Below the pieces are notes generated by a model. That model was given only the letters and a program-made list of their open reading frames with translations. It was not told where the DNA came from and did not search any database. Positions 13,305 to 25,100 of a DNA stretch of 64,000 nt are shown in pieces. The DNA lies in contig NC_067198.1 of assembly GCF_000699445.3 (NCBI RefSeq), positions 38,477,523 to 38,541,522 on the forward strand. Direction: 5' to 3'. This stretch comes from Schistosoma haematobium (taxonomy: Eukaryota > Platyhelminthes > Trematoda > Strigeidida > Schistosomatidae). Every line of letters begins with the position of its first letter. Positions within the stretch are counted from its first letter, which is position 1. A program made the translations under genes and the position numbers.

Positions 13305-13500
13305 ACATTAAATATATTGTTCTATCCACAGTCAAAATGTGTTCTTTCTTAGTGCTAAACATCATATTGCTGAGTGTCACGATGCGACGACTAAGAATAG
13401 ACAGTGATAGGACTTCTACACAAAATCTTATAGATCAAGTAGTCACACAGTGAAAAATCTACAATATTGGGATTAGGTAGACCATAATTCTACAGATGTG
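13305..13500. repeat. Dispersed repeat inside RTE relic C
   Basis: Similar by eye to 8505-8720 over roughly 200 bases (ATTAAATATATTGTTCT; AATCTACAATATTGGGATTAGGT versus AATCTACAAATTTAGGATTAGGT; ACCATAATTCTACAGA). It sits in the gap between two parts of the RTE relic, so it inserted there later. Confidence 0.5.
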
Positions 13501-13964
13501 TAGTGTCACAATTTGGCCTATGCTTGACTGATACTCACAGAATCCATTCTGTCGATCTCGAAGCTGAGTGTCTACTGAATCTTTCAGCCAGCTCAACAAG
13601 GCTGTTGAAAACTCCTGATACCAAGTGTAGTGTGACGCCTGTACATATCTTAAACTTCCTGTGATCTCTGTTATTCGGTACCTTTATAAGCTATCATTCT
13701 TTCTAGTTAACCAGCACTTGTTCTACCCCCCAAATTCTTTTGAATAGGATGTGTAGCATCATCGTAGTTATATACATGTCTGACTTCAGTGATTCATCTG
13801 GCATGCTCTCTGGTCCTGCTGCTTTCCCACACCTGATTTCTTCGATGGCTATACCGATCTCTTCGACTGCTGTTGAGCTGACATGTATTGCAAGGTTTGT
13901 GTTTGCTATTTAGATGTCATGTCGGTTCAGTAGGGCCGGTCTCATCAAGAGTTTTTCGTGTCTA

Positions 13965-14235
13965 TAGGTAACCCTCGTGCTATTGATAGAAGAAACCAGA
14001 CAAGTAGTGAATAGGTCTTTATTTCGATCTTAGCGCAGTCACAGTGGAGCGTGGGATTATCTGTTCAGACAAACAAAGGCTCTCAACATTCAATATAAGA
14101 TAATAAGGGATATAACGCTTATACAAAACAAGGAAGTGAATGAATACTTGAACAATACTGTTTTGGCATATGCTTGGTTGTTTGAGGTCAACTCTTAACC
14201 AACCAACCTAAGCTGTTACAAGTCCATCAAAATGC
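13965..14235. repeat. Unclassified insertion in RTE relic C
   Basis: A stretch with no RTE similarity splits the relic between its GPES-like and linker regions. Its last part (AACTCTTAACCAACCAACCT) recurs almost exactly at 60041-60060, so it belongs to a dispersed repeat. Family unknown. Confidence 0.4.
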
Positions 14236-15530
14236 TCCTCTTTACTTGAATTACAAAAATTGACTTGCCCTTCTTGTCCTTTACCAGTCTCTCTGATTTA
14301 CATTATTCCCTGCTAGTTTCCTCGTCGTGTCATATAGTTGTCTCATAGTTCCTTCTTTTACAGCTTTTTCCGCTATCGTTTCTAGCTTTTTCACGTATTT
14401 CTGCTTGTCGGTTCTAATGCTATTCTTCACTTGTTTGTTTGCTTCTGTGTAGTCAGCGTGTGCCTTGACATTCTCTGTTCTTGCTCGGCTGTTGTTAATT
14501 GCTATACTTTCGATCGTCCTTTCTTGAATCTTTTCTAGGGTTTCGATAGAGATCTATTCCTTATGATGATGTCTTTGCGGTCAACAACTTTCTGACACGT
14601 TGAAGCTAGTGCTTCCTTGATCATTTTCCGATTGTCCTCCATAGTAATTTCTACTTCTTTGAGCAGATCTTGTAAGGTTTAGAACCTGTTGTAGAGAGGT
14701 ATCATGAATCCGTTTAGTTTGTTAGTATCTCGTAAGAAGGCTGTATTGAACCTATTTAGTGTTGTTTTCCCAGTTGTTCAAGGCTTCTTTATCTTTGGTT
14801 TCATCTTGACCACAACCAGATGTTGATCCGAAGCTATGTCAGCTCCTCTCCTGATTCTTACATCTATTGTTCTCTTGAACTTCTTAGTGATGGAAATATG
14901 ATCTATCAGGTTCTTCGTGGTGTCATCCGGTGAGACCCATATAGCATTTTGTATGAGTCTGTGGGGGAATATTGTGCCACATATAACAAATTTGTTGAAT
15001 ACAAATAAATTTGCAAACCTCTCAACATTCTCGTTCCTTTTTGAACAGCATCTGTGCAACTTCCTGTGTGTGAAACACTTTCTACATCATGACCAGAGTA
15101 CAACAGCACTTTCCTTAAATTTAATCTCTTCTGCCCAGCTTGAGTCTAATGGGTCTCACTTATTCGGAGAACCGCTAAGTTGTGTCTTATCATTTTCACA
15201 GCTATTTAATTGGTCCTCATAATCTGTCACATTATGTGAACATTTCATGAAATCATATAAACTTTTTTTCTGATTGTCAGAAGAGGCATCGATCTAGTGA
15301 ATCTTGGCTTTCACCCTTAGGCATCTCAATTCTTCAAAATAAAGACAGCTCAACTCCCAGGAAAGATGTGAATGGTTTAAATCGTTTGTTTCTAGTTAGC
15401 GTCTTTAAACAAGACTTTTTCCTATGAGAGTGGGCTACCGACACCATGCTCAACCATTTTCATTCATCCAGCCTTGGGACAGGCTGTAATCCTAGAAGGG
15501 CTACAGGCGGAGTTAGTTATTTGAAGCATC

Positions 15531-16018
15531 ACTAATTGAAATTGTCGTGGTTGAATGTGTCATAACGAAACATATCAGTTTGTTAAAATTTATTAGACGT
15601 TTATGAGTACCGAAAATATTGGACGTTTTGCTAAAATGTATTGCTAATTACGAAATGAACATAATATGAACATATGACTAACTGACACTAAGAGTCAATG
15701 ACTTTGGTCTGATCTACTATTTCTGAATAACAGATTTGCCTTGTATCCATTATTAAATGTGAATTCTACGTTATCCGTACAGTAAATTAGTGGATTAGTG
15801 TAAAGATCAGCTGTGTCGAATGACGGCAAAAATTAAAAAAGAATATCAAATGGAAGTTATTACATACAGATTTTGTTACGCGTATGACGATGTACATCAA
15901 AATGGCTTTATATTTTTTTCGAACAAGCACATATTAGTAAATCGGATTAGAATGAAATAATTATCAGTCACATGAAGGTTCTACGTACTTTTACATATCT
16001 GCTTCCAAGAATGTTGAG
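15531..16018. other. Upstream region of micro-exon gene A
   Basis: AT-rich, no ORF supported. Holds whatever distal promoter elements gene A uses; none is recognisable beyond the TATA box. Confidence 0.4.
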
Positions 16019-16026
16019 TATATAAG
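16019..16026 (+). promoter_or_regulatory. TATA box of micro-exon gene A
   Basis: TATATAAG, starting 48 nt before the gene A start codon. Gene B has TATATAAA 47 nt before its start codon, so spacing is conserved. The implied cap site lies about 25-30 nt downstream, giving a very short 5' leader. Confidence 0.65.
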
Positions 16027-16066
16027 TTAAAGAACAGAAAGTTTAGTACATCGTCTGTGTAACACA

Positions 16067-16136
16067 ATGAAATCATCTGGCACAATGTGTTTGGCAATCT
16101 TCTATCTTATGAATTTGCTTGCCATATTTTCTGACG
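16067..16136 (+). CDS. Gene A exon 1 (signal peptide)
   Basis: 70 bp from ATG to a gtgagtcg donor. Encodes MKSSGTMCLA through LLAIFSD, a hydrophobic signal peptide, and leaves one base (G) for a phase-1 junction. Gene B exon 1 has the same length, phase and opening residues, which supports the start. Confidence 0.8.
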
Positions 16137-19100
16137 GTGAGTCGAAAAGATGTTATAGTTATAATATTATAGTGACATTTAAAAATGTTACTCTGTTCTA
16201 TATTAGTTTTACCATAGTACCACTAAACTCGTAAAGAGTTTATGTAACGCGAAATTGTACTAATATCGATCAGTCAAAATCAAATTCCAGGTCAGGTGAA
16301 AGATGAATTTCAGGCGGCTAGTTTCACCAACGTTTTCTTCCACTTCTCATTTATATACGGTGATGCTTTTCCCTTGTAATTACCAGTGCAATTTGCTTAC
16401 ATATTTTTCGAAACAATATTTTCAATCATGTCAAGTTATTACATTTCACGTTTGGAAATGTAGACAAAACCTTTCTGTAATAGTACGATATTATGGGAAG
16501 AGTAATTTATGATTTTGCTGAAGGTTAAAAGTCACTAAAAAGACATAGAGCACATCAGTAATAGGTTATTGAGAAGAGTCAATTAACGTTAGTCAAAGTT
16601 TAATTGAGAAAACCATTTATGTTGTGTTGTTTAATGATAAACTCTTGGATTTTACGAAAAATACCAAGCCATTTCTTTTTATGCTTCAAACGTAATGGGA
16701 CTTTCGAAGTTCAGGAATAGATGTACTTTGCAGGATCCAAGTCTGTAGATAGTATCAGTTAATATTATTCGACAAGTTGAATGCACGTTTTAAGCGGTAT
16801 CTAATACATCGACTATTCTTTCATCATATTCACACATGAAAGCAACGAGCATAAATTCTAAGAAGATAATAATAACAATTTTAATTCCTGTCTGAAATGA
16901 ATAATTTGAATAAACGCACCAAAATAAATGAAGCGCAACTTCAGCTCAAAATCTGATTGTTTTGAGAATGTCCATGAATATCGTTTATTGAAAAGTACCT
17001 GATATTTGAAAACTACAAGCGCATTAAACCCTTCACGAGTCATTATAATAAATATATAGTATGAACTCATTCAAATGAACTCATTTAAATTACTAGGTGC
17101 TGAATGGGGTGAGTCAGTTTACAGTTGTTCTAGTTGCGATCGCATATGAACACCACACAGCCTCATCTCTTATGCTGATTATTTGATATCTTTATCGAAT
17201 AACATTTGCTTGTCTCAGATACATAAAACGCTAATGCGAACTATAACCCGAATGTCCATCATTTAATGCTTAAATGTTGTTGATCAGAACTAAATAAAAC
17301 CTAATCTGTTTCTTATAACGAGATGTTATCAGTTTGATTGAGTATGAGAGTTTTTAAAATTTAAATTATTTTTATGTAATATAAGAAGTAAAAACTAAGC
17401 TACGTTATATTGGCAATGTGCTTTTGCCAGTACTATTTGAATTCCTCTTTATGGGATATCAGCATATTCTACTCATTTCCTGTCAATCACCCGACACATT
17501 TCATAGAATAGAGACTGATTTCACATTATGAGATGGAATCGAAGTCAAACTGTTTTCTATTGATAGAAATCTATAATTAAAAATTCATTAATCAAAATAC
17601 ATCAACGTCTTCATTGAACGTTTTTTTTTAAGTTATCACATGTAACAGTAAGCTGAAACATTTTGAAATGATTTTCATTATTTTACTTTGAATTATTTAC
17701 ATTTAAAAGGTGAAGTTTGAATATGAGATACAATAAGCTTCTGGTAAATGCTTTGAGCTAAGAGAAATAAAACGTGCTGAAAAATATATGACCTTAATGT
17801 TTCGTTCATTTGGTGTTGTTTTACTTGTATATTACTGGCTGACGAGTCCCATATAGGACGAAACGAGCGTCCTAGATTCCACTGCTAGCCACTATTCATC
17901 TTTGTTTAATGTTTAGTATAAATGTATTTTAATTATTTTTGTTAAGTGTGTAGTTGTGATTTATTAAGACTAAACAATGATGTGAATGTTATATGAAGGT
18001 TTATATATGATGTAGAACTTCATTAAGACAGTAAGTATTTCATGCCACACTACTGACACATTTATTTGTTTTGATTCACTATAGCTGTCCTGTGCTGACC
18101 ACTTAGAATATATGAATAAGTCGTTATATTCTGATATAATTGGTAACATGAAACATTGCGAATCCATAAATTATCATGTTTTCAATGATAAATCACATTG
18201 TTAATTTGAAGTGTGAATTACATATTTGTGTCTGACAGGAACAACGTGTTGTGGTATGTGTAATTTATACTACTTTTAATTTTTTAAGTATGTAAACATT
18301 AAACTGATTGTTTAATGAGTGTTTTTGAAGTGTTAACTATTTCTGGGCTGTGGTAATCTACGAAAATACACGTCTTAGAATGGAAATGAATAAAAATGGG
18401 AACAACAAACTGATGCAAGAGTTTGAGTGCAATCAAATTTAAGTCTATTTCAGTTCTAATAGTATCAGAACTTAAATAATATGAATTTATGTTCATCTCA
18501 ATACAATCACTTATTGTGAAAATGTATTATGCTATTTCAGAGGTGTATTTTACTAGTCATACATAATATACGAATAAGTTTATCTAGATTATATCGAATG
18601 TTTAATTTTATGACTCTGAAAAGGATATAAAAACAGTATGTTTGCTTGGGTTACATCATCAAACCAGAACGAATAAACCATTTGTTAGGTATATGACACC
18701 CTTATTTTAAGCTAAATATACCATAGTCAGTAATCAATATGCAAATATTCCTATTTGGCAACCACTACAATTTCATATGACAGAACAACATGTGTATACC
18801 GGTAACTAAATTCAAGAGATAATTCTCGACTTTTTCATTGTAAACCGAAGCTAGAATTGTATAAAAATGTTCGGTGTTCAATGAATATCACTAATTTCAA
18901 TACAGTTTCACAATTCTGGAAGTTGACTTGTGTTAGAAATGTAGATAAGTGGATATTAGCTCAGTCTTCCAGAGATTCAGTGCTAGCTGCGAGTTTCTAT
19001 CTGATTGAGGCTGGTAAATGTACACATCCGAGATATTCTATTCAGTGACTCGACAACTTGCAAATACCTCTAGATTTTCAATAGTGTTAATTAACTTTGT

Positions 19101-22100
19101 AAACGTATCGTTTCTATCATAGTGTATTCATTCAAATTCACCTAGCTACTCAGATCATGCTATTCAGTTGAATAAGATACTTCAGTATTTACAAGGCTGT
19201 ACAACCTATTTCTTATATCAAGAAAAGTTTCCCAATATTTTATTTGGTTGCATCAAAATGAGTGATTATTAGAAAATAGAGGAAATAAATATCGATGATG
19301 TACAACAATTGCTTATGAGAAAAAATATACTAATCATCAGGATGACAAACAGATCATTAACTTCATCATAGATGTGTAGTGACTCACATTTATCACGAGA
19401 ACACGACTGGTTTAATAAAAACAATTATTATTATAACCAACTGTACCAGTGCTTGTTTTAATGTGCTTTTGTTTGACTGTGCTAATGACAGCTATATTGT
19501 ACTTCCATTCTTCTTCTTACATTTTGATTGTGACTTCGCGCGAATTCGGCTACGTTCTGTAACCAAGCTTGTATCCTGGCACGATCTCGGTATCCTTTCG
19601 ATACCACGAGATTGCCAGCAAATATATCTCGACTTGGTCCATTAACTGCCTTCTGGTATTTGGCTTCTCGGGGATTTTATGGGTTTCTTTGGTTACGTTC
19701 AACCTACGCCTTCTGATCTACTTGGCACGTGTTTCTTGGTAGCGGTGTTCATAGTTAATCACGACTCGACGCCACGCTACAGATGGATATATTATTAAGT
19801 ACTACTAAAAATAAAACAATGAGTAGGTTATTTTACTGAATATTAATGAGTAATTATGAAAGCTAGCCATAATACTAAGTTATTCTACAAAGACCAACTC
19901 TCAAACATTTTAAAGACTAGAGGAATCTAACCATTGATAATGAATTTCTTTTCTCTGTTTTATAATTAATCACCATACATTTTCATGAATATAATATTCA
20001 TTACTTTACCACTTCTATAATAGACGAAGATGGAAACTGTAAGTAATCAGTAGTTACATTATTGTGCATAGTAATTTATTACAGCGTAACTCAACTGATT
20101 AGAGTTATAATTTACAATGATATTACTGTTGACTGTTTGTTTGATTATTAATGTAGCTAAGATATGTTGTGGTACGTCAATTACATTTTTATATACATTA
20201 AGAATTTATTTGTGATTAACTAACAAGTTGACTTCTTTATGACAAATCACTGTTCATTTTGTCCGGTCAAATAGATGTAGTGACTACAAAAGTAAAATAC
20301 GTCTTTAACAAAGCTGATGAATGAATCCTCTAGTCTAAGATAAACAAGTTATAAGTAAATGTCCTCTCTATTCTATCTTAGTCGGGAATAAATAAGATAA
20401 GATTGTTGGGATTTACACCACTATGATACATCAACTTACTATTCTATTATAAAGTTGGTAAAGATTAATTTACGAAATATATCAGTATTCACATTCCAAT
20501 AACGTGATGCTAAATGACATTTACCATTGAAAAAAAGCCCATAATTTAAAATCATTTATTTTAGAATTAATTATCGTTTTGGTTCCATCTTATTCAATGA
20601 CTTCAGGATCTTCAGTTATTTACCTGGAGTTTCAATGAAGCTAGATATATGTATTTGTCTGACGTTGTATGCTATCTGGTTATACACATGATTTGGTTTC
20701 TGTAAACGAAAATACATTAAAAACACACAAGACTGTACGAACGTGATTAATTTGATGATTATTGTTTTGTGGATGAACTTTTTTATGGTGATTTTCACTT
20801 ACGTTTTTTCTTCTTTAGTCGGTAATGATTGTAAGGGTAAGTTGTATCCAAGTTTCACGCAAACAGATACCTATCTTGCTTTCTAAATGAATTTAAGCCA
20901 TTTTAGAATGATTGAACCATAATTTATATTAGTGTTTTGCTTTTATTTATTCTTTATCAATCATGCTAGTACGAATCGGACAGAACTGTTCTTTATTATT
21001 ATAAATTGATTTGTAGTGGATGGTCTTATGTCGAGCCCACATAACTTATAATAGCCTTCTGACAAGCCAGTTTACTCATTCTACTTAAGCTACATTTTGA
21101 CCTTGTTAATTAACTGCTTATCAACCTTAAATGTTTTTGTATGAGCGTATGTGTATGCACTTCTTATCCTATTCATTATATGTCTGTAACTTGTTTTTGT
21201 GTGACTATAAATATTGACTCACGCTTAATTCAACCGAGTTAGCTCACACGCCTTCTCCACTGCATGTCTTTTCGTCTTACTTCGCTCTCTGTTCTTCGCC
21301 TCATTCGCTGCGATTCTCTGATTGTGTGTTCAAATCAACGAGTGTACAAAGTATACATATTCAAACATCCATTCTCATATTCGACTCATTCAATTACGTT
21401 ATTCACTAACGCGGATTAAGTCGATAACTATATATGAGGATTGACGATATGTAATATTATCGATAACAATCATTCATACGATCACATTGAAGTCAGATAT
21501 CTAATCAATAGATTATCACAGGCAATTTATTAAGTACCACCACTTGATTGTCAATATATTTTCCGTGTACAGCTTTATTAAGCGGAATTGAATCAAACTT
21601 CAACTAATGTAATAACATTAGAAAACTTTCAGTTTTTGTTATGAAGTATCAATTTGAATCTTAGTGATAAATTAATATTTACTTGTTTACATAATTCGAC
21701 ATTTTAGATGTCAGAAGTAAGCTTGGCATTATGAAATAAAATAAATTGATATCAGCTACGTGTTTGTTTGCCTTTGAATTCCAAACAAGCCATTTTTAAT
21801 CAACAATCAATATTGCATTATGGAGATATTTCCTGCCAAATACTAAACTTGATTCAAGGATTTTGTACTGTATTGGATTAATAATGTTAGGCTACTATCA
21901 GGTTTATCACGAAATAACTAGAAACATTCAGTATCATTGGTGTATTGATAAGATATTTCAGACTAAGTCATAACATACGCTTAACTGTGTAGAATGTCTA
22001 CTGATTACCTGTACAAGTACTACTGAGACTGTTGCAAATTATATTAAATATGATCATTATAAAACTTAATTGATAAATGTGTGTTTAAATTCAACTTATA

Positions 22101-25100
22101 TCTATCTACTTCTAACAATCTGTTTATTTATTTGTATTATCATCTCAGAACCAAGACGTATGTTCGGTACTCTGTTTACAAATTATTTTCTTAAAAGATG
22201 TTTCAAATACTTTCAGTGATTTCAAATATGTCGCTCTTATCCTTTATTTCTTGTTTAGTTTTAAACTTTTTTGTTGTTGTTGAAAGAAACCTTAATTTTT
22301 ATAATTATATTATTTAAACACATAAACATTGGTACAAGGAGGCAGCAAATAGATATGCACCATATAAACCATCCAATTTGTGTAAGAGCTAGGATACTGG
22401 CGGGGTACCCAAACCGAAGCAGGTCGTTTTTTTCAGGGGACCATACCCGGAGCATTTGACCTGAACGTCTGATCCACAAGGCAGTGGAGCAACGCAAGGA
22501 GATGCAGTCCCATGGTAGCCGGTAACCAACAATTGGTTCATAAGCCATTTTTCCTTCAGGGTCCTGGAGCCCATGTGCACCATTGGTTTGGAATCAAGGT
22601 TTTTCAACTCCCCTAGTTAACCCTCCGTGTCCACCAACCCGGTTAAACAACCAAAAATTCGCTTTTCGTACTCTCAATTTCATAAACAACACTCCCGCCA
22701 CGAGAAGACAGTGAGTAGGACTTCCCTGGTAGTGGTTGTATTCACGTGGTCATGTGAGAGCATTTCAAGGAGGAGAGCTGACTCTTCCCACTTTCGGTCA
22801 TATCAGGGCATTTGGGGCATTTGATTACGAATAAGTATCTAATAAAATACATTGCATTTTTTATATGTTTCTAATAAACTTTTAGTTATTCCAGTAAATA
22901 GAGTTTTCATGTTTTACTTCAATCTTCGACTCTAACCATATAGGCTCTGGAGAAGATTATCTCGATTTATGTAAGAACATATTACTTTTCCTTTCATATA
23001 TTTTAGTCAATAAGTTTGGTTGTTTTTATTTTTCAGAAATTAAGTGTCAGTATAAGTAAAAACTGGAGTTTAGGACAAAGTATTTGAAAGGAAACGATCT
23101 TTGGAAGTAAAATTACTCTTACATTACTGAAAATTTGTTGATAAACAAGTCAATTTAAGATGGAAAATAGATAGACATATTTGGAAGTTTAGGTGATTAG
23201 TTGATCGATTATTCGTGGATGAAAGCGCATTCAGATTGTCGTTTAAATGAAATTCAGTGGTAATTGCTTCACTGAATCGGACGTGAGTGAGGTCATTTGC
23301 AGCTGGTTTTATGACTTCGTTCTCATTTATTTGATAAATAACGTGAAAATTTATTACAAAATTTCAAGTATAAAGTTTTTAAAAAAATATTTCGATGAAT
23401 TATGGATTGCATGATATGTAGTTATTCGGTAGCATTTGTTTTAGAGGTCGTACTATTTTATAAGTACCCATCAAATTTGTTGATCACGTTGTAAGATAGT
23501 CACCAGTGAATGTGAATTTTCTATATTGAGATGTTTAGAGAGTACAGTTAGTTCGTAACAATCAGATGTCTCAATCTAAATCAATTTATGATAGTGATTT
23601 CTACTTTGCTCAAAATATTTGGCATGCTTCGTAAAGAAAATGTGCACAGGAAATGACAAAGTGAGTATTCACAATGGGAATCTTTATTATTCTAAAAAGT
23701 GAGTATCGCTTAGATTTCCTTCAAGCACCTGATATCTACTAATGTGTCAAAATGCATAAACTAGCAGTCACTTGTGCTAGGTTTGAAGCTATCATGAGTT
23801 CACTTAATCTGCGAACGAGAACAAAGACTCAATGACCAAAGACCAGTAAACTAGCTATTGATGTGTCCCAGCCCCGCTAACTAGAGGGAATGGGAAAGTA
23901 TATTCTGCAAACAGTGAGAAACGAGCGATCCACAAACACAATTCAAATGTATATATATCAATTATATGTATATAATCGATATTACCATGGAAGTATTTCC
24001 AAACATTTAATTGATGAGTTAGTCAATCGACTGCCATAAAAATATTTAAATTTAATCGATAAGAATAGTTTAGTTAATTAACAATTATACGGTAAAATAT
24101 ACGTATAGTATTGGTCCACAAATGGATCCCAAAAATTACCACTCATTATTCTTATCGGGGCATAACAACTTGATCTATAAAATTTGATCAGAGATTATAA
24201 CAAGACGACATGAAATTAGCTAATACTGGGTAATTAACTAGCATGAAGTTGTGATCAGCAGTCATTTTACACTGGATCAAGGTTTCATGCTATTCGGCTC
24301 GTAACCAAAACTTACCTGTATTATCTAGTCAAATGATATACACTGAATAATTCGATCTCAAGTACCCTCATTCATATCACATATTTATTCTTGACATCTT
24401 AAAACAGACCGGAGAAAACTTGGGATGGGTAAGTCTTATGCCATATAACTCTATTCATATAATGTATATTTAAAAATATGATTTCACAAGTACAAATTAA
24501 TATAATTTATATTGAATTCGTTCCGTATTTTAAAACTCCGTGATCTCTTCAAATTCATGAATAACATTTACCGTACAAAGGTAACATTTAGTAAACGACA
24601 TCATCTAGTTAACTTCAGAGAGCGAATACAGAATATATGCTCTAGGGGTGGTACCATATACTAAAAATGGTTAGATTGTTCATCATGTTATTTTGCAAGA
24701 CTAATATCTGTAAAATTTGGTGTTGATCTCTTGTTTTATCCTTCACTGATTAATAGTTATTTAGTATTGTCAGTAGATAAAACAATAGTAAACAAAATAC
24801 ATACTAGACTTAATGACATTAAAAGTATTTACTACCATAAATCAACGTTCCATTCTTCTATACTAAAATACGTCAGACTTACTTGTAATGATAGGTAGAG
24901 TTAATTCAAACATCACAAAGGTTTCTTGACTGTATGGAATAAATCACAAGTATTTCTGAGTGACTTATTCGTGAATAATATCTCGACTACCGTTTCTGTG
25001 TTTGGTGAATAACAGGTATTTCATTAGTGAAGATTAAATAATATTGAGATGATTAATATTAAACCAACTATAGTTTGTTTATACCTTGCCTAAAATATTT

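Larger units (their letters stand above)
12250..15530 (-). pseudogene. RTE-like (SR2-type) retrotransposon relic C
   Basis: A diverged, nearly full-length relative of the element at 42005-46292, on the opposite strand. The 5' untranslated part (15240-15525) aligns by eye with 42030-42290 (AACTCCGCCTG..., CTTCTGACAA.CAG). The endonuclease part at 14778-15059 (KRNENVERFANL, CGTIFPH, RRGADIASDQHLVV) matches the intact copy. A GPES trace near 13800 matches the GKAAGP region. The RT box reads LDDLDFAGDLAL at about 12740-12770 (FADD changed to FAGD). An LKNIWNFKQ...KVRIF trace lies at 12440-12500. Interrupted by at least two repeats (13130-13520 and 13965-14230). Confidence 0.8.
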
